Origin: an uncultured Eubacteriales bacterium
GTDB taxonomy: Bacteria; Bacillota_A; Clostridia; Oscillospirales; Oscillospiraceae
Assembly: GCA_949739085.1 (NCBI GenBank)
Contig: CATIYU010000061.1
Coordinates: forward strand, 1 to 12,959
Reading direction: 5' to 3'
Length of the DNA: 12,959 nucleotides
Below the pieces are notes generated by a model, which ran no database searches, had not been told where the DNA came from, and saw only the letters and a program-made list of their open reading frames with translations. Of this stretch, positions 1 through 6,476 are shown piece by piece. How positions within the stretch are numbered: position 1 is the first letter of the stretch; each line of letters begins with the position of its first letter. The translations under genes were made by a program, and so were the position numbers.

Positions 1-79
1 CTGGTACGACAACGAGATCGGCTACTCCAACAAGGTGCTGGAGCTCATCAAGCACATGTACAGCGTGGACCACAAGTAA
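1..79 (+). CDS. gap: Glyceraldehyde-3-phosphate dehydrogenase, C-terminal end (partial)
   Basis: Only the last 25 codons are in the window, ending with TAA at 77-79. The visible peptide begins WYDNEIGYSNKVLELIKHM, the very conserved C-terminal stretch of type I GAPDH; the Trp-Tyr-Asp-Asn-Glu-x-Gly-Tyr-Ser block packs next to the catalytic domain and NAD site. The enzyme converts glyceraldehyde-3-phosphate, NAD and phosphate to 1,3-bisphosphoglycerate in cytosolic glycolysis. The final residues (SVDHK) are less conserved. The gene converges on pepC and is followed by a strong hairpin. Which paralogue it is (catabolic or anabolic) cannot be told from this fragment. Confidence 0.93.
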   Translation, partial: WYDNEIGYSNKVLELIKHMYSVDHK

Positions 80-111
80 GTCCCGCGCAATAGAACGCAG
101 GTTTAGTTTTA

Positions 112-151
112 AAGAGGTCCCCGTCCAGACGGACGGGGACCTCTTGTCTCT
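112..151. terminator. Hairpin terminator between gap and pepC
   Basis: A perfect 15-bp stem (112-126 with 131-145) and a four-base AGAC loop. On the plus strand it is followed by the pyrimidine-rich GTCTCTTT, which suits termination of gap. The minus-strand pepC stop lies at 152-154, directly next to it, so the same stem may end pepC transcription, although the minus-strand tail has only a short T run. The stem is clear; two-way use is inferred. Confidence 0.85.
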
Positions 152-1495
152 TTACTTTGCCAGGGAACCCATGGGGTCCCACGGCTCCAGCGCGATGGGC
201 TGGGACTCGTAAGCCGCCAGCTGCTCCGCCGTCAGGTACTTTTTGTGGACCACCACCTGGTACAGGTACTCGTTGAACCAGCGGTCTGTCATCACGTAGT
301 AGCCCTCCCGTCCGGCGTCCTTCCCCCAGCTGTTTTCCACCCGCCAGCGGTTGGGTTTGCCGTTTTCGTCCAGATTCACCCCCTGGAACACCATGGCGTG
401 GGTCATGAGGCTCTGGCCGTAGTCCAGCCGCTCCGCCTTGGTCATGGTGAACTGAGTGTCCAGCAGGGCCTCCAGGCCGAAGAGGCCGGGGTCCATGGCC
501 CCGCTCTCCTTGTCCGAGCGCTGGCCTACGTCGCAGCCAAACCAGACCGGCTCGCCGTCCTGCATCTGGGCGATGGCGGCCCGCTTCAGCTCGTCAATGG
601 GCAGGTTTATGTACCGCACCGGGCGGCCCTCCCGGACGCTGCCCAGGAATTTCACCGTGTAGCTGCGGCCAAAGGGCTTATCCTTTGTGGGAGCGTTGAT
701 GAGGCTGACGTACTCCTCCAGGTCCACGCCCACGTATTTCTCGTAGAAGGACAGGGGGGTCAGGCCGCAGTCCCGGTGGAAATTGCTGTCCTTGTCCCGG
801 TATTCGAAGTCGAAGGTCTTGGGGGGCTTACCCAGACAGATGCAGAGAATCCGGTACACCTCCGCCATCATGGCGGATTTAGCGCTGCGCAGGTCCTCCG
901 CGGCCTCACCGGAGGCATGCTTTTTCCGGAGAATGCAGGCGTACTCCCGGAGCTTCTCCGTCAGGACGCTGTTGAGCTCCCGGCTGGCGGAGGAGAGGAC
1001 GGTCTCCGGATAGGCGGACTGGGGGACCAGGCCGTATTTCTTCACCAGGCCGCAGAGCATATCCCACTGTCCGCCGTCATTCACCGGCGCTTGCAGCAGG
1101 AAGGACATCAGGCGGCCCTCCACCGGCTCGTCCATGGTCTCCAGAATGCTCTCCAGGAAGTAGTTGGACTTCTCCAGCTTGTCCCAGAAGAAGAGGTACG
1201 ACTGGGAGAACTCAAAATTTTTCAGGTTCCGCTCCCGAATGAGCCGGGAGCGCAGCACATTCAGCGCGGCGAACATCCAGCAGCGTCCGCTCTGCTTCTG
1301 GCTGGTGACGTCCCCCTGCTGGAGGTTTACGGAGAACACGTGGGTGTCCTGCTGCACGGCGGCGGGGTTCCGGGCAGGCTTGAGAAGGCCACTGTTCACC
1401 ACCGCGTTCATGGCCACGGCGTTGGTCCGGCTGGCGTCGAAAGCGGCGGCATAGCCGCTCAAGTCCGCCGGGGTGATGGAAAATTTCTGGTCCAT
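152..1495 (-). CDS. pepC: Aminopeptidase C / bleomycin hydrolase (peptidase family C1B)
   Basis: A 447-residue cytosolic cysteine aminopeptidase, the usual length for PepC (about 440-450). The papain-fold catalytic set is intact: oxyanion Gln66 and nucleophile Cys72 in QKQSGRCWMFAALN, His366 in MTHAMVFQG and Asn388 in WRVENSWG. The C-terminus ends LEPWDPMGSLAK; in this family the tail reaches into the active site of the hexamer and restricts cleavage to N-terminal residues. No signal peptide is present. The role is trimming of peptides from uptake or protein turnover. The start ATG at 1493-1495 is supported by a GGGAGGA ribosome-binding site at 1503-1509. The gene is monocistronic, with a promoter about 60 bp upstream on the minus strand, and is divergent from degV. 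The family call is very secure; the natural substrates are not visible. Confidence 0.96.
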   Translation of the reverse strand: MDQKFSITPADLSGYAAAFDASRTNAVAMNAVVNSGLLKPARNPAAVQQDTHVFSVNLQQGDVTSQKQSGRCWMFAALNVLRSRLIRERNLKNFEFSQSYLFFWDKLEKSNYFLESILETMDEPVEGRLMSFLLQAPVNDGGQWDMLCGLVKKYGLVPQSAYPETVLSSASRELNSVLTEKLREYACILRKKHASGEAAEDLRSAKSAMMAEVYRILCICLGKPPKTFDFEYRDKDSNFHRDCGLTPLSFYEKYVGVDLEEYVSLINAPTKDKPFGRSYTVKFLGSVREGRPVRYINLPIDELKRAAIAQMQDGEPVWFGCDVGQRSDKESGAMDPGLFGLEALLDTQFTMTKAERLDYGQSLMTHAMVFQGVNLDENGKPNRWRVENSWGKDAGREGYYVMTDRWFNEYLYQVVVHKKYLTAEQLAAYESQPIALEPWDPMGSLAK

Positions 1496-1551
1496 TGTAG
1501 TATCCTCCCTATCTTTATGGCGTCCGGCGCGTGCCGGCAGCGCCTATACAT

Positions 1552-1580
1552 ATACTATATGATAGGACTGGATTTGTCCA
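1552..1580 (-). promoter_or_regulatory. Candidate pepC promoter (minus strand)
   Basis: Read on the minus strand: -35 TGGACA (1575-1580), a 17-bp spacer, and -10 TAGTAT (1552-1557), giving 5/6 and 4/6 matches to consensus. It lies about 55 bp upstream of the pepC start. The -10 sits inside a 13-bp perfect palindrome (plus strand CATATACTATATG, 1549-1561), which could be an operator or simply an AT-rich melting region. Confidence 0.55.
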
Positions 1581-1721
1581 CCCGCCTATTTTACAGGTTG
1601 ATTACATTTTTCTCCGGCTGTTCGCCCACGAGGAGGCGGCGATTTTAACGGAATTGGCCCCCCGTTGGCGCCCGGTTTTTGTGTGACCCATATAGTGTTG
1701 TCCGCCGCCCGCAGATTTACC

Positions 1722-1750
1722 TTTACGAGCAGGTGTTTTTCAGGTATAAT
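1722..1750 (+). promoter_or_regulatory. Candidate promoter for the DegV gene
   Basis: -35 TTTACG (1722-1727), a 17-bp spacer and a perfect -10 TATAAT (1745-1750), 43 bp upstream of the start codon. Two small inverted repeats overlap the leader: CAGGTA (1741-1746) with TACCTG (1771-1776), and AATCT-ATC-AGATT (1759-1771). The outer pair spans the -10 and the start of transcription and could be a regulator site; this is unproven. The rest of the 298-bp gap between pepC and degV shows nothing else recognisable. Confidence 0.65.
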
Positions 1751-1793
1751 AACCCCGCAATCTATCAGATTACCTGCGTAAAGGAGAACAAAT

Positions 1794-2663
1794 ATGGCCT
1801 ATCAGCTGTTTACCGACGTTACTGCGGACGTCTGCCCGGACATGATGGAGGGCCTCCCCTCTGTGACCTTCATCCCCATGGAGGTGGAGCTGGGGGACGC
1901 CTCCTACACCTATGGCCCCGGCGGCAATCTGACCGTGGACCAGTTCTACGCCGCACAGCGGGGCGGCAGCTTCGCCACCACCTCCCAGATCAACCCCGCC
2001 GTGTACCGGGACGCCTTCGAGCCCTGCCTCCAGCGGGGGGAAGACGTTCTGTACCTCTGCTTCTCCTCCGGCCTCTCCGGCACCATCCAGGGGGCCAAGA
2101 TCTGTATGCAGGAGCTGGAGGAGGCTTACCCGGAGCGCAAGCTGGTGTGCGTGGACACCCTGTGCGCCTCTGTGGGGGAGGGCCTGCTGGTCCGGGAGGC
2201 GGCCCGGAAAATGGTGGAGGGCCTCTCTCTGGAGGCGCTGGCCCAGTGGGTGGAGGACCGGCGGCTCCATGTGTGCCACTGGTTTACCGTGGACTCCTTC
2301 GAGCATTTGCGCCACGGCGGACGGGTGTCGGCCGCCGCCGCCGCCGCCGGTACCCTGCTGCAAATCAAGCCCCTGCTGCGGGTGGACGATGAGGGCAGGC
2401 TCCAGGTGGCGGAGAAGCCCCGGGGCCGCCGCCGGGCGGTGGAGAGCCAGCTGGCCCGTATGGAGAAGGCCTGGGACAGCAGCCTGGGGAACCTTGTTGT
2501 GGTGGGCCACGGGGACTGTCCGGAGGAGGGGGAGGCCCTGCGGGCCGCGGTGCTGCGCCAGTTCCCCCAGGCGGAGGTCCATCTGGCGGACATCGGGCCC
2601 ATTATCGGCGCGCACACCGGGCCCGGGATGCTGGCAGTAGTCTTCTGGGGCGGCGGGCGGTAA
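1794..2663 (+). CDS. DegV family fatty-acid-binding protein
   Basis: A 289-residue protein, standard length for DegV/FakB. Visible family motifs: TTSQINP (62-68) and FSSGLSGT (90-97), which in the family line the fatty-acid carboxylate pocket; VDTLCASVGEG (120-130); the HLRHGGR turn (171-177); the KPLL strand; and the C-terminal DIGPIIGAHTGPG (266-278). DegV/FakB proteins bind a single fatty acid; FakB members present it to the kinase FakA for phosphorylation and phospholipid synthesis. No FakA gene is in the window, so a FakB role is inferred from family only. No signal peptide; cytosolic. AAGGAG (1781-1786) lies 7 bases before the ATG. A pure GCC run (2331-2348) encodes six alanines in a helix that is already Ala-rich in the family. 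Probably monocistronic with its own promoter and a downstream hairpin. Confidence 0.93.
   Translation: MAYQLFTDVTADVCPDMMEGLPSVTFIPMEVELGDASYTYGPGGNLTVDQFYAAQRGGSFATTSQINPAVYRDAFEPCLQRGEDVLYLCFSSGLSGTIQGAKICMQELEEAYPERKLVCVDTLCASVGEGLLVREAARKMVEGLSLEALAQWVEDRRLHVCHWFTVDSFEHLRHGGRVSAAAAAAGTLLQIKPLLRVDDEGRLQVAEKPRGRRRAVESQLARMEKAWDSSLGNLVVVGHGDCPEEGEALRAAVLRQFPQAEVHLADIGPIIGAHTGPGMLAVVFWGGGR
2331..2348 (+). repeat. (GCC)6 trinucleotide run inside the DegV gene
   Basis: Six consecutive GCC codons encode a hexa-alanine stretch right after RVS (residues 177-179). It stays in frame and the protein remains full length. Such a run can slip in units of three, changing alanine number without frameshift. 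Confidence 0.9.
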
Positions 2664-2685
2664 GGCCCGCCCCCGAGATCAAAAA

Positions 2686-2715
2686 GCCGGACGGCCCCCA
2701 CGGGGGCTGTCCGGC
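2686..2715. terminator. Bidirectional hairpin terminator between degV and the 51-residue gene
   Basis: A 13-bp stem with one G-T pair (2686-2698 with 2703-2715) and a four-base loop. On the minus strand it is directly followed by TTTTTGATC (from the AAAAA at 2681-2685), a good intrinsic terminator for the small minus-strand gene ending at 2736. On the plus strand the tail is ATATTACGG, so it is weaker for degV. The position of the T run indicates that the main customer is the minus-strand transcript. Confidence 0.85.
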
Positions 2716-2735
2716 ATATTACGGCGTGGCCGTTA

Positions 2736-2891
2736 TCACATCAGTGTACGGGCGCACATGACCATCATCGTGGCGCTCAGGCCCGCGTCGCGGTCCAGCG
2801 CATTCTGTGCCCGCGCCGCCTTCAAAGCGGCGCCTGTGCCGGCAGGTCCTTTGGGCATGATGGCGCGAATAGCGTTCTGAATGCTGTTCAT
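2736..2891 (-). CDS. Unrecognised 51-residue basic, Ala/Met-rich small protein
   Basis: The product starts MNSIQNAIRAIMPKGPAG and ends MVMCARTLM. It has 12 Ala and 6 Met in 51 residues, six Arg/Lys against two Asp (net about +4), one Cys and no hydrophobic membrane segment. I recognise no family. Three independent signals support a real gene: a perfect-consensus promoter at 2976-3004 on the same strand, a GGAAGGAG ribosome-binding site (2901-2908) nine bases before the ATG, and a terminator with a T run 20 bp after the stop. Another minus-strand frame starts at an ATG at 2898 and is longer (60 codons from there), but its product is Arg/His-rich and that ATG lies only two bases from the ribosome-binding site. 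The composition would suit an amphipathic helix that binds nucleic acid, a protein partner or a membrane surface; this is speculation. Confidence 0.72.
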   Translation of the reverse strand: MNSIQNAIRAIMPKGPAGTGAALKAARAQNALDRDAGLSATMMVMCARTLM

Positions 2892-2969
2892 CCAACATCA
2901 CTCCTTCCTCACTAGGGATAAACAAGAGACAAAACTCGTTGTGGTTTCTTTGGTTTGGGTCCCAACCGA

Positions 2970-2988
2970 GAGCGAATTATACTCGCTC
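2970..2988. repeat. Inverted repeat GAGCGA-N7-TCGCTC over the -10 box
   Basis: Six-base perfect arms (2970-2975 and 2983-2988) flank the TATAAT of the consensus promoter for the 51-residue gene. The spacing and placement are those expected of a repressor operator that blocks RNA polymerase. It does not match the SOS, CtsR, HrcA or Fur consensus sequences that I know. Confidence 0.55.
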
Positions 2989-3004
2989 CTCATGGTTCTG
3001 TCAA
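2976..3004 (-). promoter_or_regulatory. Perfect-consensus sigma-A promoter for the 51-residue gene
   Basis: On the minus strand: TTGACA (2999-3004), exactly 17 bp, then TATAAT (2976-2981), both 6/6. Transcription would start near 2969 and give a leader of about 78 nt before the ATG at 2891. This is the strongest promoter in the window and it points away from the GntR operon. A 12-of-12 match with optimal spacing is very unlikely by chance in DNA of this GC content. Confidence 0.88.
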
Positions 3005-3160
3005 GAATCGATTTTGCCAGATTACACCCCGCGTCCACCCCTGGAAAGTTGTGCATATTGGCTGAAAATTGGGCGGAGCAGCCTGCTTTCCCCACTTTCC
3101 GGCGGCCTTCGGCAGTCCTCGCCGTAAAGAAATCTTAAAACTTTCTTATACAGCTTTCTC

Positions 3161-3189
3161 TTGCGCGTCAGCTGCTTTTCCGGTACGAT
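3161..3189 (+). promoter_or_regulatory. Weak candidate promoter for the GntR/ABC operon
   Basis: TTGCGC (3161-3166), a 17-bp spacer, TACGAT (3184-3189); 3/6 and 4/6 matches only. It lies about 100 bp before the small membrane peptide. A weak core promoter suits an operon repressed or induced through its own GntR regulator, but the evidence is slim. Apart from this, the divergent promoter and the hairpin at 3231-3254, the 398-bp gap 2892-3289 shows nothing I can name. Confidence 0.35.
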
Positions 3190-3230
3190 ATAGACCAATC
3201 CGCAAGGAAGGAAGCGGTCCCCTGTGAAGA

Positions 3231-3254
3231 CAGCCGCCCGGCGGCTGCTGTTTT
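3231..3254 (+). terminator. Terminator-like hairpin in the leader of the GntR operon
   Basis: CAGCCGCC (3231-3238) pairs with GGCGGCTG (3240-3247); in practice the stem is about 6 bp with a CCCGG loop. It is followed by CTGTTTT with four T at 3251-3254. If the promoter at 3161 is used, this sits in the 5' leader and could act as an attenuator. Alternatively it is just a stable leader hairpin. The T run is short. Confidence 0.35.
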
Positions 3255-3289
3255 CGTTAAAGAGAGATTTCCACCTGGAGGTGAAGACC

Positions 3290-3379
3290 ATGCATATCCC
3301 CATTACTCTGGTACTGGCGGGCGTTTTCTGCCTGTTTTTGTTTATCTATACCACCGCGCTGGTTCTGCGGAGGCGATAG
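3290..3379 (+). CDS. 29-residue single-pass membrane peptide leading the GntR/ABC operon
   Basis: The peptide starts MHIPITLVLAGVFCLFLFIY and ends in ALVLRRR: about 22 hydrophobic residues followed by a triple-Arg tail, a typical small inner-membrane protein whose C-terminus would stay in the cytoplasm by the positive-inside rule. GGAGGTGA (3278-3285), a near-perfect ribosome-binding site, lies 4 bases before the ATG. Its stop codon TAG (3377-3379) overlaps the ribosome-binding site of the GntR gene, whose start follows 10 bases later, so the two are probably translationally coupled. It is too short for most gene finders. A role as a small accessory subunit or modulator of the ABC permease downstream, or as a leader peptide, is inference. 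Confidence 0.7.
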   Translation: MHIPITLVLAGVFCLFLFIYTTALVLRRR

Positions 3380-3389
3380 GAGGGAGACT

Positions 3390-3758
3390 ATGTTAGCGTT
3401 GAACTACCGGGATTCCCAGCCCATCTACGGCCAAATCCGGGACGGAATGCGCCGCCTCATTATGGCGGGGGCCCTGGCCCCCGGCGAGAAGCTGCCGACG
3501 GTCCGAGCCATGGCTATGGAGCTGGCCATTAATCCCAACACCATCCAGCGGGCCTACACCGAGCTGGAGAACGAGGGGCTCATCCACTCCGTGCCCGGAG
3601 AGGGCAGCTTCGCGGGGGACGGGCAGGCCGCTGGGCCGGAGGCCCTGCGCAAGGAGGAGCTGCTGGGGCAGCTGCGGGAACTCATTGGGGAGCTGCGCGG
3701 TCTGGCGGTCAGCGAGGAGGAGCTTATGGCGGTGCTGGGGGAGGGAGGGGACAGATGA
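3390..3758 (+). CDS. GntR family transcriptional regulator, YtrA subfamily
   Basis: A 122-residue protein with an N-terminal winged helix-turn-helix (about residues 10-76: PIYGQIRDGMRRLIMAG, LPTVRAMAMELAINPNTIQ, then the wing VPGEGSFAGDG) and a short helical tail (86-118) in place of a large effector domain. That architecture defines the YtrA subfamily, dimeric repressors usually encoded first in operons for ABC exporters that respond to cell-wall-active antibiotics or envelope stress. The recognition helix is around NPNTIQRAYTELE (48-60). AGGAGGGAG ends 3 bases before the ATG. The 3' end overlaps the ABC ATPase by four bases (ATGA at 3755-3758). It probably represses its own operon; the operator is not identified. 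Confidence 0.93.
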   Translation: MLALNYRDSQPIYGQIRDGMRRLIMAGALAPGEKLPTVRAMAMELAINPNTIQRAYTELENEGLIHSVPGEGSFAGDGQAAGPEALRKEELLGQLRELIGELRGLAVSEEELMAVLGEGGDR

Positions 3759-4651
3759 TTGCAGTAAAAAACGTCACCAAAACCTTTGACGGCTTCGCCG
3801 CTCTCAACGGGGCCTCTATCACCGTGCCCAGCGGCGTCTACGGTCTGGTGGGCCCTAACGGCGCGGGCAAATCCACCCTTATCCGCCACCTCACCGGCAT
3901 CTACCGGCCCGACAGCGGGGAGGTTCTGGTGGACGGCGCCCCCGTCTACGAAAACCCGGAGAAAAAGGCCCTCATTGCCGCTATTCCCGACGAGTGGTAC
4001 TACTTCCAGTCCGCCACCGTGCGGGATATGATGCGCTTCTATAGGGGCTTCTACCCCGCCTTTGATATGGGGCGGTACGAAAAGTTCAAGGAGGTCTTCG
4101 ACATTCCGGAGCGGGCTGTCATCCGGCGGCTGAGCAAGGGGATGCAGAAGCAGGCCGCTTTCTGGCTGACTATGTGCTGCCGGCCCCGGTACCTCGTCCT
4201 GGACGAGCCTGTGGACGGGCTGGACCCGGTGATGCGCCGCCAGGTGTGGAGCCTCATGATGGCCGACGTCAGCGAGAACGGCACCACGGTGCTGGTCAGC
4301 TCCCACAATCTGCGGGAGCTGGAGGACGTGTGCGACCACGTGGGCATTATGAGCCGGGGCCGGGTGCTGCTGGAGCGGAGCCTCAGCGATTTGCAGGAGA
4401 ACATCGTTAAGCTCCAGGCGGTCTGGAAGCCCGGGGAGGCCCCGGTGCTCCCCAAGGAGCTGGAGGTGCTGCACACGTCCCATGTGGGCCGGGTGTATAC
4501 CTATATCGTCCGGGGGAGGGCGGGGGAGATCACCGCCCGGCTGGCGCGGCACGAGCCCCTTATGCTGGAGGCCCTGCCCCTGAGCCTGGAGGAAATCTTC
4601 ATCTATGAGTTGGGAGGTGAGCAGTATGCCGTCAAAGAAATCATTCTTTAA
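3755..4651 (+). CDS. ABC transporter ATP-binding protein (YtrB/CcmA-like)
   Basis: A 298-residue single ABC domain plus a C-terminal extension. Walker A GPNGAGKST (33-41), signature LSKGM (126-130), Walker B YLVLDEP with Asp150 and Glu151, D-loop GLD (155-157) and switch His184 (VSSHN) are all present. The usual Q-loop Gln is not visible: the segment reads IAAIPDEWYYFQ (74-85), as in other exporters of this subgroup where an acidic pair takes that place. It pairs with the permease downstream as an ABC-2-type exporter. It starts inside the GntR stop and overlaps the permease start by 26 bases, so translation of the three is coupled. The substrate is unknown; antibiotic peptide or lipid-linked cell-wall intermediates are the usual suggestions for YtrA-controlled systems. 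Confidence 0.94.
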   Translation: MIAVKNVTKTFDGFAALNGASITVPSGVYGLVGPNGAGKSTLIRHLTGIYRPDSGEVLVDGAPVYENPEKKALIAAIPDEWYYFQSATVRDMMRFYRGFYPAFDMGRYEKFKEVFDIPERAVIRRLSKGMQKQAAFWLTMCCRPRYLVLDEPVDGLDPVMRRQVWSLMMADVSENGTTVLVSSHNLRELEDVCDHVGIMSRGRVLLERSLSDLQENIVKLQAVWKPGEAPVLPKELEVLHTSHVGRVYTYIVRGRAGEITARLARHEPLMLEALPLSLEEIFIYELGGEQYAVKEIIL

Positions 4652-6446
4652 CCGGACCCTGTTCCGGAAGAACATGAGCCGGTTCTGGCCCCTGTGGGGC
4701 GGGGCGTCCCTGGTGGGCAGCCTGCTGCCGCTGTATATGCTGATGGCCCTGCTCAGCGGCGCGGCCCGGCATCTGGACGCCCTGGAGTTCTCCTACGCCC
4801 TCTACATGACGGCGGCGGCGGTGGGGCCCGGCCTCTGCGCCGTCTACGCCATCGCCTGCGCCACGCTGGTATGGAGCTATCTCTACAACTCCCGGGCGGT
4901 GGGGCTCATGCACACCCTGCCGGTAGACCGGACCTGCCTGTTCGTCACCAACACCCTCTCCGGAATGGCTATGATGCTCATTCCCTTTGCCGTCGTGGGG
5001 GGCTTTCTGTGCCTCACCGCCCTCCTCTGGGGCTTCCTGGACTTGGTATCGGCGGCGGCCACAGCGCTGGCAATCCTGCTGATGGCGGTGGCTTTCTTCG
5101 GCCTGGCCACCTTCTGTGCCATGCTTACCGGCAACGCCTTCGCCCTGCCGGTGATCTATGCCTTGGCCAACTTCCTGGCCCCCCTCCTGGAACAGCTGGC
5201 CGCCGGTCTGGCCTCGGCGTTTCTCACCGGCAGTCCCGGCGGGCAGGGAACCTTTAACTTCCTCTCCCCGGTGATTCAAATGTACCAGAGCATCTCCGTG
5301 AAGGTCATCCGGGACAGCGCCGGGGAGGTGGAGGCCCACTACCTGGGGGGCTTCGGCGTTCTGGCCGCCTACGGTCTGGCGGGTGCCGCCCTGCTGGGGC
5401 TGGCTTGGCTGCTCTACCGCCGCCGCGCCAGCGAGCAGGCTGGGGACGTTGCCGCCTTCCGGGTGCTGCGGCCTATTTTCCGCTACGGTCTGGCCTTGCT
5501 CAGCGCCCTGACCGTGGGCCGGATGGTCTACGAGCTGCTGTGGGGCGCACTGTTCCAGCCGGGGATCTACGCCCAGTTTGTCCCCATGGCGGTATGCATG
5601 GCCCTGGCCGGAGTGCTGGGGTACTACGTGGCCTCCATGCTGCTGGAGAAAACGCCGCGGGTATTCCGGGGCAGCGCGCGGGGTGTGGCCCTGGCCTGCG
5701 CCCTGACGGTGGCTCTCTGCGCCATGGTGCGCCTGGACGTCCTGGGCGTGGAGCGCCGGGTCCCGGCGCTGGAGGACGTAGAGTGGGTGCAGATGGGCGG
5801 CACCGGCCGGGCCCTCAGCTACGACACGGAGACCCAGCCGGATCTGGCGGCGCGGCTGGTGGAGGCCCACCAGGCCATCGTGGACGACCGGGAGTACCTG
5901 CGCCAGCCCTGTGACAGCAGGGACAACTACCGCTTCTTCACCTTCACCTACAAGCTGAAAAACGGCTCCATCCTCACCCGGAGCTACCACCTCTGGTTCG
6001 AGGAGGACCGGGTGGCGGACCCCGGGACCTTCGACGGCAAGCTGGCGGCCCTCTACAGGGACCCGGAGATCATCGCCAGCCAGATCGTCATCCCCGAGGA
6101 CGCCACTCTCTCCGACGTGATGGTCTACAGCAGCCATACCGGCTACGGCCTGGAGAGCCTGGCCCCCCAGGATTGCCAGCGGATCTACGAGGCCCTGCTC
6201 CAGGACGCCCGGGAGGGCAATATACCGGGCGAGGACGTGCTGCGCTGGGATCCCTCCTACGACTTCTATGTCCACATTGAGTACCGCCGCCTGGACCAGC
6301 GGGGCAGCTTTGAGCACGGGTATAACACCGCCTACCTCTACCCCTCTATGGAGCGCACCATTGCCGTGCTGCTGGACCTGGAGCTGGTCACACAGGCGGA
6401 GCTGGAGCTGTGGAACGAGGAACTGGCTGCGGGGATGGAAAAATAG
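4626..6446 (+). CDS. ABC-2-type transporter permease with large C-terminal extra-membrane domain
   Basis: 606 residues from the ATG at 4626, chosen because GGAGGTGA (4613-4620) lies five bases upstream; an in-frame ATG at 4605 has no ribosome-binding site. About nine hydrophobic segments are visible (roughly 23-45, 64-88, 112-136, 139-166, 171-198, 244-264, 285-306, 316-340, 352-371). LMHTLPVDR (94-102) is the cytoplasmic loop typical of Firmicutes ABC-2 permeases of GntR-ATPase-permease operons. Residues about 372-606 are hydrophilic and form an extra domain, possibly the DUF6449 type seen in related permeases; I am not certain of that name. With one permease the active form would be a homodimer, or it may also involve the 29-residue membrane peptide. 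The stop is followed only by an RNA-like region, so the operon probably ends here. Confidence 0.9.
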   Translation: MPSKKSFFNRTLFRKNMSRFWPLWGGASLVGSLLPLYMLMALLSGAARHLDALEFSYALYMTAAAVGPGLCAVYAIACATLVWSYLYNSRAVGLMHTLPVDRTCLFVTNTLSGMAMMLIPFAVVGGFLCLTALLWGFLDLVSAAATALAILLMAVAFFGLATFCAMLTGNAFALPVIYALANFLAPLLEQLAAGLASAFLTGSPGGQGTFNFLSPVIQMYQSISVKVIRDSAGEVEAHYLGGFGVLAAYGLAGAALLGLAWLLYRRRASEQAGDVAAFRVLRPIFRYGLALLSALTVGRMVYELLWGALFQPGIYAQFVPMAVCMALAGVLGYYVASMLLEKTPRVFRGSARGVALACALTVALCAMVRLDVLGVERRVPALEDVEWVQMGGTGRALSYDTETQPDLAARLVEAHQAIVDDREYLRQPCDSRDNYRFFTFTYKLKNGSILTRSYHLWFEEDRVADPGTFDGKLAALYRDPEIIASQIVIPEDATLSDVMVYSSHTGYGLESLAPQDCQRIYEALLQDAREGNIPGEDVLRWDPSYDFYVHIEYRRLDQRGSFEHGYNTAYLYPSMERTIAVLLDLELVTQAELELWNEELAAGMEK

Positions 6447-6476
6447 AAATTGTCCAGCTGTAGCGGAAATTACCTA

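Noticed and set aside
245..1648. 467-codon open frame on the plus strand
   Set aside because: Antisense to pepC, whose catalytic motifs are all intact. The product is low-complexity, His/Val/Leu-rich and has no ribosome-binding site. It is a shadow of GC-rich coding DNA.
2719..2898. Minus-strand frame overlapping the 51-residue gene, from the ATG at 2898
   Set aside because: The start lies only two bases from the ribosome-binding site and the product is Arg/His/Cys-rich, unlike a natural protein. The frame starting at 2891 has proper spacing and normal composition.
3022..3303. 93-codon minus-strand frame upstream of the GntR operon
   Set aside because: No ribosome-binding site or promoter, and it overlaps the better supported membrane-peptide start and the operon leader on the other strand.
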